A DNA stretch of 64,000 nucleotides from NCBI GenBank assembly GCA_963745405.1, contig CAVUWY010000002.1:1674001-1738000 (forward strand), in the 5' to 3' direction. Made by a program: the position numbers and the translations under genes. Below, piece after piece: positions 49,122 through 58,376 of this stretch (positions are counted from its first letter, which is position 1; each line of letters begins with the position of its first letter). The DNA comes from C-114 sp963745405 (GTDB lineage Bacteria > Chloroflexota > Limnocylindria > Limnocylindrales > CSP1-4). The notes under the pieces are model-generated. The model had not been told where the DNA came from, did no database searches, and saw only the letters and a program-made list of their open reading frames with translations.

Positions 49122-49541
49122 ATGGCAGCAGGATCGGTCAGCGGCGACGGGACCAGGGAGTCGCCCTGGAACCTCACGACGCCGAGCGGCTCGTCGAGCT
49201 ATCAGATGTATCGCGACGAGGCGGCCGATCCGCCGGTCATCGTCTGCGTCGTCGGGACGACCACGCTCGGCTATCAGCTGCGATGCCTCGACGACCTCCA
49301 CACGATGCTCAAGGCGCACGGCGACTGGATGCCCCTCGGCAGCACCGACGAGCAGAAACCGGCCGCCGAGGGGACCGTCGAGGCCTGGGGCCGCTCCGCC
49401 GACAACCCGGTCGGCGGCTGGTACGGCACGAAGAAGGGGCTCCGCGGACGGTTCGGGATGTACATCCCGCCGCTCATGGAGGCCCTCGGGCTCGCCGAGG
49501 TCGAGCACAACCCGCGCAACAACCGGATGCGGGCCCGATAG
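49122..49541 (+). CDS. Conserved small protein of unknown function
   Basis: 139 residues, hydrophilic, no membrane segment. Strongly patterned pieces are TTPSGSSSYQMYRDEAADPP, LRCLDDLHTMLKAHGDWMPL, GWYGTKKGLRGRFGMYIPP and VEHNPRNNRMRAR. It looks like a family of uncharacterised proteins common in Chloroflexota and Actinobacteria (possibly DUF6855, from memory). The HAD gene begins about 20 bases later. Confidence 0.8.
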   Translation: MAAGSVSGDGTRESPWNLTTPSGSSSYQMYRDEAADPPVIVCVVGTTTLGYQLRCLDDLHTMLKAHGDWMPLGSTDEQKPAAEGTVEAWGRSADNPVGGWYGTKKGLRGRFGMYIPPLMEALGLAEVEHNPRNNRMRAR

Positions 49542-49559
49542 GCGACGTCGGCCGCCCCG

Positions 49560-50182
49560 GTGGCGCGCCGCCGCCCATCACGGCGGCGGTCTTCGATCTC
49601 GGCGCCGTCCTCATCGACTGGGATCCGCGGCACCTCTATCGCCGCCTGTTCGACGGCGACGAGGCGGCCATGGAGCGATTCCTCGGCGAGATCGCCACGC
49701 CCGAGTGGAACCGGCGCCAGGATGCGGGCCGGCCGTGGGCCGAGGCGGTCGAGGCGCTGGCGGCGGAACATCCCGACCAGCGTGCGCTGATCGTCGCCTA
49801 TCGAGAACGCTGGGAGGAGACCCTCGGCGGGGCGATCGAGGGGACGGTCGAGATCCTCGAGGAGCTCCGTGAGCGGGGCGTGCCCCTCTACGCCCTGAGC
49901 AACTGGTCGGCCGAGACGTGGCCCTACGCCGTCGAGCGGTACCCATTCCTGGCCGAGTTCCGCGACATCGTCATCTCCGGCGAGGCGGGCGTCGCCAAGC
50001 CCGACCCGCGGATCTATCGCCGACTCATCGACCGGAACGGGCTCGACCCGACGACGACGGTCTTCATCGACGACGTGGCCGCCAACGTCGAGGCGGGGAA
50101 GGATCTCGGATTCATCGGGCTCCTCTACGTCGATCCGGCCGGGCTCCGCCGCGACCTCCAGGGGCTCGGCCTGCTCGACTGA
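49560..50182 (+). CDS. HAD-family hydrolase, start unresolved
   Basis: The HAD core is intact: nucleophile FDLGAVLIDWDP, motif II LSNWSAET, motif III Lys in AGVAKPDPRIYRRL and motif IV FIDDVAANVEAG, ending DLQGLGLLD. Length and cap resemble haloacid dehalogenase or phosphatase members. In this frame no ATG, GTG or TTG occurs between the preceding gene and the nucleophile. A GTG at 49560 is one frame off, so one base is probably wrong in the CG-rich stretch 49563-49580, or a rare start is used. Confidence 0.8.
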
Positions 50183-50291
50183 CGGCGGTGCCGCGCGATG
50201 GTGGCGGCCGCGACTTCACCCGTCGGTTGCCCCCGACGGCACACCGTGCAACGATGCCAGCCCACCGCGCGGCAGGATCGGGAGGAACCCC

Positions 50292-50729
50292 ATGACCGAC
50301 CATATCGACCCCAAGGATGTGCCGGGTTCGGATGTCAAGGGGAGCGATCCCGACGCGAACGTCTCGGTGACCGTCGACTCGGGCGGCCATCTCAAGAAGG
50401 TCGAGGTCGACGTCCACGTTCCCGGTACGGCGCCGGGCTCGAAGCCCGGCCACGTCGAGTGGGGCGGGGACGATCCGACCAAGCCGAAGGATCCGTCATG
50501 GACGCCGCACATCACGGACCCCAACGAGCCGGTCTACAACCCCCTGCCGGTCCGAGCCGGCTGGAAGCGCGACCCGGTCACCGGGGTCGACTACCCGGAT
50601 CCCGCCTTGGTCCCGCCGGCGGGTGACGCCGGGGCCGCCGATCCCGGGGCAGGCGGCGCTCCGCCCGACGTGCCGATGTCGGAACCGGGCGACTACCCAC
50701 CGCCGGACCCGAACGAGTCGATCGCCTGA
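50292..50729 (+). CDS. Pro/Asp-rich hypothetical protein
   Basis: 145 residues, acidic and Pro/Gly-rich, with no recognisable fold. N-terminal residues have DANVSVTVDSGGHLKKVEVD, followed by repeated D-P-x motifs (DPTKPKDPSW, DPNEPVYNPLPV, YPDPALVPP, DYPPPDPNES). GGGAGGAA lies five bases before the ATG, a good ribosome site. No signal peptide. Third-position G+C fits a real gene. Confidence 0.65.
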   Translation: MTDHIDPKDVPGSDVKGSDPDANVSVTVDSGGHLKKVEVDVHVPGTAPGSKPGHVEWGGDDPTKPKDPSWTPHITDPNEPVYNPLPVRAGWKRDPVTGVDYPDPALVPPAGDAGAADPGAGGAPPDVPMSEPGDYPPPDPNESIA

Positions 50730-51013
50730 ACGGATCGTGCCGCGGGAACCGGATGGCGGTTCCGCGACGAACCCGGAGGTGCACGCGCGCCGGGGCCCTC
50801 AGGCCCCTCTCAACGACAGTCTGAACCGGTCGGCCACGCCCGTGCGTAGGAGTGCGTAGGGATGGGGTTGTAGACCGTGGATGTCAAGGATCGCCGAGCC
50901 CCGACCTCCTCAGGTCGTTCTCAACGACTTTGGTCGATACTGGGACCAGGGCCTGCCGACTCCTCCCGGCCGGGCCCGCCTCCTGACAGACGGATCGGAG
51001 TCCACGCTGCGTC
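50730..51013. other. 284-bp intergenic region with short repeats
   Basis: CTCAACGAC occurs twice (about 50810 and 50920) and GTGCGTAGG twice in tandem near 50840. GTCGTT-CTC-AACGAC at 50914-50928 is a short perfect hairpin. No gene is supported. Confidence 0.5.
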
Positions 51014-51883
51014 ATGACCGAGCACCCGGACGGGCTGCCTGAGACCGCCGCCCGACCGCGGTCGGGCCGGGTCCGGCGGTTGCGCGGCCGGGCCCGGCGG
51101 TCGGTGCCGTTCGCCTCGGGGATCCTCGCCGCGTTCATCGCGGTCGTCCTGTACGGACTCCTCTTCCCGCCGCCGGCGCCGCTCACGACGCAGGACGTGA
51201 ACGACACCGTCGCCAGCGCCCTCGCCTCGGAGACACCGCCGCCGGCCTTCTCCCAGGAGGTCTACGCGGCGATCCAGCCGTCACTCGTCCTCATCGAGAC
51301 CTCCGGCGTCGCGTCGTCGCCGTCGGACGGCGGATCGTCGGCCCCGACGTCCGGCCTCGGTTCCGGCGTGATCGTCGATGAGGCGGGCGACATCCTGACG
51401 GCCCTCCACGTCGTGGCCGGTGCATCGACGATCGACGTGACGTTCGCCGACGGGACCAAGGCTCACGCGATCGTCCAGACGAGCGAGCCGCAGAACGACA
51501 TCGCGGTCATCACCCCGGACGCCCTGCCGAGCACGGTCGTCCCGGCGACCCTCGGCGACCCGCGCAGCATGCAGGTCGGCAGCGAGGCCTACGTCGTCGG
51601 CAATCCGTTCGGCCTGTACGGCTCGATGAGCGCCGGCGTCGTGTCCGGCCTCGATCGGTCCTTCACGACCCCCGACACCAAGCGGACGATCACCGGCCTC
51701 ATCCAGGTGGACGCGGCGGTCAATCCGGGCAACTCCGGCGGGCCGCTCCTCAACCGGAACGGCCAGGTCGTCGGCATCGTGTCCGCCCTCGTCAATCCCA
51801 CCAAGCAGGACGTCTTCATCGGCATCGGCCTGGCCGTGCCGATCGACGTCGCCGGCGGCGCCGCCGGCCTGCCCCCGTACTGA
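51014..51883 (+). CDS. Membrane-anchored trypsin-like serine protease (HtrA-like, no PDZ)
   Basis: 289 residues. A cytoplasmic Arg-rich N-terminus precedes a membrane anchor (about 35-55); the protease domain follows outside. Catalytic triad: His in ILTALHVVAG (near 134), Asp in QNDIAVI (near 164) and Ser in VNPGNSGGPLL (near 240). The chain ends directly after the protease domain, so the PDZ domain of DegP/HtrA is lacking. It precedes and overlaps the MoxR gene. A role in envelope protein quality control is likely. Confidence 0.9.
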   Translation: MTEHPDGLPETAARPRSGRVRRLRGRARRSVPFASGILAAFIAVVLYGLLFPPPAPLTTQDVNDTVASALASETPPPAFSQEVYAAIQPSLVLIETSGVASSPSDGGSSAPTSGLGSGVIVDEAGDILTALHVVAGASTIDVTFADGTKAHAIVQTSEPQNDIAVITPDALPSTVVPATLGDPRSMQVGSEAYVVGNPFGLYGSMSAGVVSGLDRSFTTPDTKRTITGLIQVDAAVNPGNSGGPLLNRNGQVVGIVSALVNPTKQDVFIGIGLAVPIDVAGGAAGLPPY

Positions 51884-51945
51884 TGGAGCGCGGACCGGTC
51901 GGCCCGACCGACGCCCCGACCACGAAACCGAGGGAGGTGAAACCG

Positions 51946-52956
51946 ATGGATCGATCCGACAGCGGCGACCGCGATGTGCCGATGGAGCGCGTCCTCTACG
52001 AGGTGAAGAAGGTCATCGTCGGGCAGGACCACCTCCTCGAACGGCTCGCCGTGGCCCTCCTCGCCCGCGGCCACATCCTCGTCGAGGGCGTGCCGGGCCT
52101 GGCCAAGACGATGGCGGTGAAGACGCTGGCGTCGGCCGTCGGCGGCCAGTTCAAGCGGATCCAGTTCACCCCCGACCTCGTCCCGGCCGACCTCATCGGC
52201 ACCCGCATCTACAACCAGAAGACTGGCGAGTTCAGCACCTCGCTCGGGCCCGTGTTCGCCAACCTCCTCCTCGCCGACGAGATCAACCGGGCGCCGGCCA
52301 AGGTCCAGAGCGCCCTCCTCGAGGTGATGCAGGAGCGGCAGGTCACCATCGGCCACGACACGTTCAAGGTCCCCGACCCGTTCCTCGTCCTCGCCACCCA
52401 GAACCCGATCGAGACCGAGGGCACCTACGCCCTGCCCGAGGCCCAGGTCGACCGCTTCATGATCAAGGTCCTCGTCGGCTACCCGACCACGACCGAGGAG
52501 TTCGTCATCGTGGAGCGGATGACGGGGCAGCTCGAGGCCGTCCAGCCCGTGTTGACGACGACCGACCTCCTCGGCCTCCAGCAGGCGACGGACAAGGTCT
52601 ACGTCGACCCCGCCCTCATGGACTACGCCGTCCGCCTCGCGACGGCGACCCGGACGCCGAAGCCCTACGGGATGCCGGAGCTCGAGCGGTTCATCACCTA
52701 CGGGGCGAGCCCGCGGGCATCGATCAACCTCATCCTCACCGCCCGGGCCCTCGCCTTCGTCCGGGGCCGCGACTACGCCCTGCCCCAGGACGTCGTCGAC
52801 ATGGCCCTCGACGTGCTCCGCCATCGCCTCGTCCTGTCGTTCGAGGCCCTCTCCGAGAACGTCTCGAGCGACGACATCCTCACCACCGTCATCCAGCGCG
52901 TCCCGGCCCCGGTCGTGCCGCTCCGGGAGGTTTCCAACGTCCGCGTCAGCGCCTGA
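51946..52956 (+). CDS. MoxR-family AAA+ ATPase
   Basis: 336 residues from ATG 51946, preceded by GGGAGGTGA; an earlier in-frame ATG at 51883 overlapping the protease stop is less likely. Walker A HILVEGVPGLAKTM, Walker B NLLLADEINRAPAKVQSALL, sensor VLATQNPIETEGTYALPEAQ and arginine-finger region SPRASINLILTARALA are all present. MoxR proteins act as chaperones with VWA partners, here the following DUF58 and VWA genes. Confidence 0.95.
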   Translation: MDRSDSGDRDVPMERVLYEVKKVIVGQDHLLERLAVALLARGHILVEGVPGLAKTMAVKTLASAVGGQFKRIQFTPDLVPADLIGTRIYNQKTGEFSTSLGPVFANLLLADEINRAPAKVQSALLEVMQERQVTIGHDTFKVPDPFLVLATQNPIETEGTYALPEAQVDRFMIKVLVGYPTTTEEFVIVERMTGQLEAVQPVLTTTDLLGLQQATDKVYVDPALMDYAVRLATATRTPKPYGMPELERFITYGASPRASINLILTARALAFVRGRDYALPQDVVDMALDVLRHRLVLSFEALSENVSSDDILTTVIQRVPAPVVPLREVSNVRVSA

Positions 52957-53848
52957 GCAGATCCTCCAGCGCCTCGACTGGCAGGTCGTCCGCCGGCTGG
53001 ACGGCCTGCTCCAGGGCGACTACCGCAGCCTGTTCCGCGGCAGCGGCATCGACCTCGCCGACCTGCGCGAGTACCAGGCGGGCGACGACGTCCGCTACAT
53101 CGACTGGAACGTCACGGCCCGGATGGACACGCCGTACGTCCGCCAGTACACCGAGGATCGCGAGATCACTGCCTGGTTCCTGCTCGACCTCAGCCCGTCG
53201 GTCGATTTCGGGACGGTCGAGACGGAGCGCCAGAAGCGGACCGTCCTCATCGACTTCGTCACCACCCTCGCCCGCCTGCTCACCCGGCGGGGCAACCGGG
53301 TCGGGGCCGTCTTCTATGGCGACAAGGTCCAGCGGACGATCCCGGCCAAGGGTGGCCGCGACCAGGTCCTCCGCCTCATCGACGACCTGCTCGAGCAGCC
53401 GCGTCTGGCGAGCTCGCCCTTCACCGACCTGACCCCGCTCCTCGAGACCGCCCAGCGGGCCCTCAAGCGGCGCTCGCTCGTGTTCGTCGTGTCCGACTTC
53501 ATCAGCGAGCCCGGCTGGGAGCGCCCGCTCGGCCTCCTCAACCGGCGCCACGAGGTCCTCGCCGTCCGCCTGTTCGATCCGCGGGAGGTCGAGCTGCCCG
53601 ACGTCGGGCCGCTGATCATGGAGGACGCCGAGACCGGCGAGCAGCTGTACGTCGATACGCACGACCGCCGCTTCCGGCAGCGCTTCGAGGAAGCCGCCCG
53701 CCGTCGCGAGGCCGAGATGGCCGCCGCGTTCCGGCGGTCCGGCGTCGAGGCGGTCTCCCTCTCCACCGACGAGGACCTCGTCCGGGCGATCGTCCGGATG
53801 GCGACCCTCCGCCGGCAGCGCCGGCCCGGGCATGGGGCGGTCGGCTGA
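52952..53848 (+). CDS. DUF58 protein of the MoxR-VWA operon, start unresolved
   Basis: The frame from about 52952 gives the full DUF58 protein: QVVRRLDGLLQGDYRSLFRG, then LREYQAGDDVRYIDWNVTAR (the family signature) and a degenerate VWA-like half (ITAWFLLDLSPSVDFG, FVVSDFISEPGWERPLGLLN). No ATG, GTG or TTG precedes the signature in this frame; the first ATG (53123) falls inside it, so a rare start or one-base error near the MoxR stop is likely. Partner of the MoxR ATPase by operon position. Its stop overlaps the next ATG. Confidence 0.85.
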   Translation, partial: PEQILQRLDWQVVRRLDGLLQGDYRSLFRGSGIDLADLREYQAGDDVRYIDWNVTARMDTPYVRQYTEDREITAWFLLDLSPSVDFGTVETERQKRTVLIDFVTTLARLLTRRGNRVGAVFYGDKVQRTIPAKGGRDQVLRLIDDLLEQPRLASSPFTDLTPLLETAQRALKRRSLVFVVSDFISEPGWERPLGLLNRRHEVLAVRLFDPREVELPDVGPLIMEDAETGEQLYVDTHDRRFRQRFEEAARRREAEMAAAFRRSGVEAVSLSTDEDLVRAIVRMATLRRQRRPGHGAVG

Positions 53849-54857
53849 TGTCGTTCCTCTGGCCGGCCGGGCTACTGTCGCTCCTCCTCATCCCGCTCGG
53901 GCTCGCGCTTTACGGCGCCCTCGAGCGGCGGCGTCTCCGGGCGGCCGCCTCGTCCGGCTTCCCCATCGTCACCCGCCCGCCGACCACGCGGAGCGGACGC
54001 GTCCGGCGGATGCTGCCGGCCGCCCTGTCCATCTTCGGGCTCGCCCTCATGGCGATCGCCCTTGCCCGACCGCAGGGGACGATCGACCTGCCGCATGAGG
54101 AAGGGACGGTCATCCTCGCCTTCGACGTCTCGGGCAGCATGGCCGCCACCGACCTCCAGCCGACCCGGATGGACGCGGCCAAGGCGGCCGCCAAGGACTT
54201 CGTCGAGCGGCAGCCCTCGAGCGTCGTGATCGGCGTCGTCGCGTTCAGCGACTCGGGCCTGTCCGTCCAGGCGCCGACCAACGACCAGGCGACCGTCCTC
54301 GCGGCGATCGACCGGCTCACCCCGCAGCACGGGACGTCGCTCGGACAGGGGATCCAGGCGTCGCTGGCCGCCATCGCGACCGAGGAGGCCGGCACGCCGG
54401 CCGACTACTACAGCAACCGGTCGCCCGCCCCGACGCCGTCCCCGACCCCGTCCCGGCGGGCTATCACGCCCCGGCGGTCATCGTCCTCCTGAGCGACGGC
54501 GAGAACAACGAGAACCCTGACCCGGCGACCGTCGCCAAGGCCGCGGCCGATCAGGGCGTCCGCATCTACACCGTCGGCATCGGCAGCCCGGGCGGGACGA
54601 CGCTCGATCTCAACGGCTTCAAGGTCCACACCCAGCTCGACGCAGCCACTCTCCAGCAAGTCTCCCAGGTCACCGACGGTTCGTATTTCGCGGCCGACAG
54701 CACCGCCGATCTCGTCTCGATCTACGACAACCTCGACACGAAGCTGACCGTCAAGCCCGAGCAGATCGAGCTGACCGGCCTGCTCGCCGGGGCGAGCCTC
54801 GTCGTCCTCGTCGCCGGAGGCCTGACGTCGCTGCTCTGGCTGGGGCGGATGCCGTGA
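53848..54857 (+). CDS. BatA-like VWA membrane protein, one frameshift
   Basis: Two N-terminal membrane helices (residues 1-22 and about 52-70), then a VWA domain with the metal motif FDVSGSMAATD near 92 and SLGQGIQASLAAI near 165. The first frame ends at 54492 with a Pro/Ser run. The continuation is in another frame: GYHAPAVIVLLSDGENNENP, VRIYTVGIGSPGG, then a C-terminal membrane helix to the TGA at 54855-54857. One missing base near 54430-54460, within a C-rich stretch, accounts for it. Such proteins sit in the membrane with MoxR/DUF58 and often serve envelope stress. Confidence 0.85.
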
Positions 54858-54960
54858 TCGGCGACGATGACACCCAGGGCGGGCGGCCCCGGCCGGCCGA
54901 GCGGGCTCGACGCGCAGTGCCGGCCACGCGGTCGCGCCGCCCGCGGATCGGATCGCGCTG

Positions 54961-56031
54961 ATGGACTTCCTATGGCAGGGCTTCCTCGTCCTCCTCGTGG
55001 TCCCGCCGCTGCTCGCCGTCGCCTACGCGCTGAGCCTGCGGCGACGTCGCCCGAGCGGCGTCCGTTACTCGAGCCTGTCGCTCGTCCGCGATGCCGCACC
55101 GCGCGGATCGTTCCTGCGTCGCCACCTGCCGGTCGCCCTGTTCCTCCTCGGGCTCGCCTCGCTCGTCGTCGCCCTGGCACGGCCGGCCGCGATCCTGTCC
55201 TTCCCGGCGAACGAGACCACGATCATCCTCACCATCGACGTCTCGGGCAGCATGTGCTCGACGGACATCCCGCCGAGCCGGCTCGAGGCGGCCGAAGCCG
55301 CGGCCGCCGACTTCATCAAGCAGCAGAGCGCGACCACGCAGATCGGGATCGTCGCGTTCAGTGGCTTCGCCGCCGTCGTCCAGCCGCCGACGACCGACCA
55401 GCAGGCGCTCCTCGACACCCTGTCGAGCCTGACGACCGGACGGCGGACGGCGATCGGCAGCGGGATCCTCGCCGCCATCGACGCCATCTCCGAGATCGAC
55501 CCCTCGGTCGCCCCGAGCGTCATCGACGGCCGGCCGGGCGTCGAACCGCCGCCCGTCGCGAAGGGCGCCTACGCCCCGGACATCATCGTCCTCCTCACCG
55601 ACGGGGCCAGCAACGCCGGGCCGGATCCCCTCGACGCCGCCCAGCAGGCGGCCGACCGCGGCATCCGCGTCTACACCATCGGGTTCGGCACGGCCGAGGG
55701 CGGCGGGTTGAGCGCGACGTGCGCCCCCCAGTTCGTCGGTCGCGAACCGGGGGCCGGCCAGCCGTTCCCCGGTGGCGGCGCCGGTGGCGGCGGCGGCGGC
55801 TTCCGCCGCGGCATCGACGAGGCCACCCTCACCCAGGTAGCCGCTGCGACCGGCGGCAGCTACCACCCGGCCGAGAGTGCCCAGGACCTCGAGAGCGTCT
55901 TCCAGGGCCTGCCGACGACCCTCATCACGAAGCACGAGGTCGTCGAGCTGAGCGTCGGATTCGTCGCGGCCGGCGGAATCCTCTTCGGGCTCGCCTTCCT
56001 CCTCGGTCGAGCCTGGCGCCCGCTCCCCTGA
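54961..56031 (+). CDS. BatA/BatB-like VWA membrane protein
   Basis: 356 residues. Membrane helices at about 5-25, 55-75 and 330-350 enclose a VWA domain with metal motif LTIDVSGSMCSTDIPPSRLE near 90, TAIGSGILAAIDAI near 165 and IIVLLTDGASNAGPDPLDAA near 210. A glycine-rich loop (GGGAGGGGGGF) lies near 275. Paralogue of the preceding protein and last gene of the MoxR-type operon. The 103 bases before it hold no gene. Confidence 0.93.
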   Translation: MDFLWQGFLVLLVVPPLLAVAYALSLRRRRPSGVRYSSLSLVRDAAPRGSFLRRHLPVALFLLGLASLVVALARPAAILSFPANETTIILTIDVSGSMCSTDIPPSRLEAAEAAAADFIKQQSATTQIGIVAFSGFAAVVQPPTTDQQALLDTLSSLTTGRRTAIGSGILAAIDAISEIDPSVAPSVIDGRPGVEPPPVAKGAYAPDIIVLLTDGASNAGPDPLDAAQQAADRGIRVYTIGFGTAEGGGLSATCAPQFVGREPGAGQPFPGGGAGGGGGGFRRGIDEATLTQVAAATGGSYHPAESAQDLESVFQGLPTTLITKHEVVELSVGFVAAGGILFGLAFLLGRAWRPLP

Positions 56032-56223
56032 CCCCCGGCCGAGGCAGTGCGCGCCGGCCGTGTTCCGCCGCGCCCACGGGTGCCGGGCGGTGACGTACCC
56101 CAGGATGCCCACATGGCGGATACCTGTGAGGCGGGTCGTAAGCAGGTCGACCTCTCCGTCGCCGGCCGTCCCACGCTCGGATCGGCCCAGTTCCCGCGGC
56201 GTTTCGGGCGAATTCGTGCCTGA

Positions 56224-56305
56224 CACCCGCCTTGGCGGGTAGGTGCCACGGATCCGCAACCCATCAGCTCATTGCACCCGTCTGGCGGGTAGGTGACGCT
56301 CGGAT
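56224..56305. repeat. Two related hairpin repeats between convergent genes
   Basis: ACCCGCC-TT-GGCGGGT (56225-56240) and ACCCG-TCTGG-CGGGT (56276-56290), each followed by AGGTG and a GGATC-containing segment, are imperfect copies about 51 bp apart. ACGCTCGGATCG also occurs at about 56173 and 56297. They lie between the ends of the VWA operon (plus) and the cyclase gene (minus), so bidirectional termination is plausible. Confidence 0.6.
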
Positions 56306-56309
56306 CGAA

Positions 56310-57155
56310 CTAGGAAGCAGTCCGTCCGAGGAGGAGCGAGGTCCGCATCGGGCCCTTGCCCTTGAGCTCGACCTCGCCACGCGGCTCGACGGCGAACGCG
56401 GCCCCGAGCGACGCCGCCACCGACTCCGAGACCTGGATGGCGCCGGCCGGTGCCGTCGTCTCGAGCCGGCTCGCCGTGTTCACCGCGTCGCCCCACAGGT
56501 CGTAGACGAACTTGCTCGTCCCGATCACCCCGGCGACGACCGGGCCGCGATGGATCCCGATGCGCACCTGCCAGGGCGGCCCAGCCTCGCCCACCGCATC
56601 GCGCATGGCGATGGCGAGGTCCGCGACCGCCGCCTCGGGTTCGTCGCTCGTGCCGGGCAGCCCGGCCGCCGCGAGGTAGGCATCGCCGATCGTCTTGATC
56701 TTCTCGACGCCGAGCCGTGCGCAGGCGGCGTCGAACGTCGAGAACATCGCGTTGAGGGCCGAGACCACGTTCGCCACGGGCAGCTCCGACGAGATCCGGG
56801 TGAAGTCGACGAGGTCGCTGAAGACCACGGTCACGTCGTCGTAGCGGTCGGCGATGAGGCCCTGTCCGTCGTTGAGCCGGTCGATGATGGGCTGCGGCAG
56901 GATGTTCCGCAGGAGCTCCTGCGACCGGGCACGCTCCCGCTCGAGGTCGCCCATGACCCGGTCGAGCAGCCGGGCGTTCGTGTCGCGGATGGCCTCGGCC
57001 TGGGAGAGGATGTTCTCGAGCTGGCCGATCCGGCGGGCGAGCCTCGCATTCTCCTTGCGCAGCGGGTCGCCCGGTGCGACCGACCTGGGCGCCGACTCCG
57101 CCGTCGGCTGGTCCGCTCCGCTGGCTCCGCTGTCGGCTGGCGGCGGCTCGCTCAC
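56310..57155 (-). CDS. Class III adenylate/guanylate cyclase
   Basis: 281 residues from GTG 57155, which overlaps the FIST gene stop (GTGA). After a Ser/Ala-rich start there is a coiled coil (about 40-85, ENARLARRIGQLENILSQAE), then the catalytic domain: VTVVFSDLVDFTRISSELP with both metal Asp residues, VEKIKTIGDAYLAAAGLP and VYDLWGDAVNTASRLE. The Lys of IKTIGD and the Asp of YDLWGD are the adenine-specifying positions, so cAMP is the likely product. No own sensor domain, so the coupled FIST protein is the probable input. Confidence 0.9.
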   Translation of the reverse strand: MSEPPPADSGASGADQPTAESAPRSVAPGDPLRKENARLARRIGQLENILSQAEAIRDTNARLLDRVMGDLERERARSQELLRNILPQPIIDRLNDGQGLIADRYDDVTVVFSDLVDFTRISSELPVANVVSALNAMFSTFDAACARLGVEKIKTIGDAYLAAAGLPGTSDEPEAAVADLAIAMRDAVGEAGPPWQVRIGIHRGPVVAGVIGTSKFVYDLWGDAVNTASRLETTAPAGAIQVSESVAASLGAAFAVEPRGEVELKGKGPMRTSLLLGRTAS

Positions 57156-58312
57156 GTGCCGAGCAGAACGGTCACGAACGTCTCGTTGAGGAAGCGACTG
57201 GGCCCGCCGTCGGTGACGGGACCGATCTCGCCGGTGCAGTAGAGGCCCGCCAGCGGCACCGCCGGACCGAACTCGGCCCGGGCCATCTCGGCCTCGACCT
57301 TCGTCCGCGTTCCGAGCACGTACTTGCGGACCATGCACGAGAACACGAGCGCCGCTTCCGGTTTCGAGCCGGCCGGGAAGTCGGCCCTCGCACGCGCGAC
57401 CGCGTCTCGCGTCCCGGCGAGGATCTCGTCGGTGCCGGCCGTCGTCAGCTGGACGGTCGAACCGACCGGCACGCCGCCGTGGACCCGGATCGTGCCGGTG
57501 GCCGGATCCGACCCGACGATCGCCCGGAGATACGACCGCTCCGCGCCGGCCTCGACCACGGCCAGGGGGTTGCCGAAGGCCGCTGGACCGGTGACGTCGA
57601 GGTACGGCTTGAGGAACTCGCTCGCCGGTCGGTCGTCGATCCGGTCGAGCAGTCCACCGCGAGCGGCTGTCACCGTGCCCCTCGCGCCGAGGGTCTTCCA
57701 GCCGGTTCCGACCGCCACGGACAGGGCGATCTGCCCGCTGAACAGGAGGATCGCGACGCCGTCGTCCACCACGCGGTCATCGCAGAACTGGTATGTCGGG
57801 ACCGTCGTTCCAAGATCCCCCCGAGCGCTGCCGCCGCCGACGACGACCACGCCCGCCGGGAGCGCCCGGGTGATCGCCTCGGTGGTCCGCTGCGGATCCG
57901 CCGCGAAGGGTTCCGCCAGGACGACCGCCAGCCGCGGTGGCTTGTCGGTGGCCGCGAGGGCCTCAAGCGCTGCGGCCCGGCAAGCGCCGTCCACGTCGGT
58001 CCCCGATCCGGTGCCGAGCCCGACGGTCACGTCGGCGGTATCGGACGCGAACAGGGCCAGAGTGATCGAATCCTCGAGGAAGCCCTCGACCGAGGAGAGT
58101 TCTGCGGCCGAGGTCGATCCGACGACATGAACACCGGGGAAGGCGGTTCGAACCGCGGCGACGATGGCCGGATCGAAGCTGCGGAACGCCGTTATGAGCA
58201 GCCCGGCCTGTGGACGGCGATCGCCAAGCGTCGCCCGGCACTGGTCGATGGCGGTGGCGACGGCGTCGAGTGGATCGATGTCGTCGCTGTGCCCGACGGC
58301 CATCGTGAGCAT
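57152..58312 (-). CDS. FIST-domain sensor protein
   Basis: 386 residues from ATG 58312, with GGAGAGGT just upstream. FIST_N (about 5-210; VVGSTSAAELSSVEGFLEDS, VVVVGGGSARGDLG) is followed by FIST_C (about 225-375; YLDVTGPAAFGNPLAVVEAG, LVFSCMVRKYVLGTRTKVEA, LAGLYCTGEIGP). FIST proteins are thought to bind small ligands such as amino acids upstream of signalling enzymes. The gene is coupled to the class III cyclase and lacks any output domain of its own, so the two likely work as sensor and enzyme. Confidence 0.92.
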   Translation of the reverse strand: MLTMAVGHSDDIDPLDAVATAIDQCRATLGDRRPQAGLLITAFRSFDPAIVAAVRTAFPGVHVVGSTSAAELSSVEGFLEDSITLALFASDTADVTVGLGTGSGTDVDGACRAAALEALAATDKPPRLAVVLAEPFAADPQRTTEAITRALPAGVVVVGGGSARGDLGTTVPTYQFCDDRVVDDGVAILLFSGQIALSVAVGTGWKTLGARGTVTAARGGLLDRIDDRPASEFLKPYLDVTGPAAFGNPLAVVEAGAERSYLRAIVGSDPATGTIRVHGGVPVGSTVQLTTAGTDEILAGTRDAVARARADFPAGSKPEAALVFSCMVRKYVLGTRTKVEAEMARAEFGPAVPLAGLYCTGEIGPVTDGGPSRFLNETFVTVLLGT

Positions 58313-58376
58313 GGCTACCTCTCCCGGGCCACTATACCGACGCGTGCCGGCGGCGTGCGCCGAGCTCGCTGCCCGC

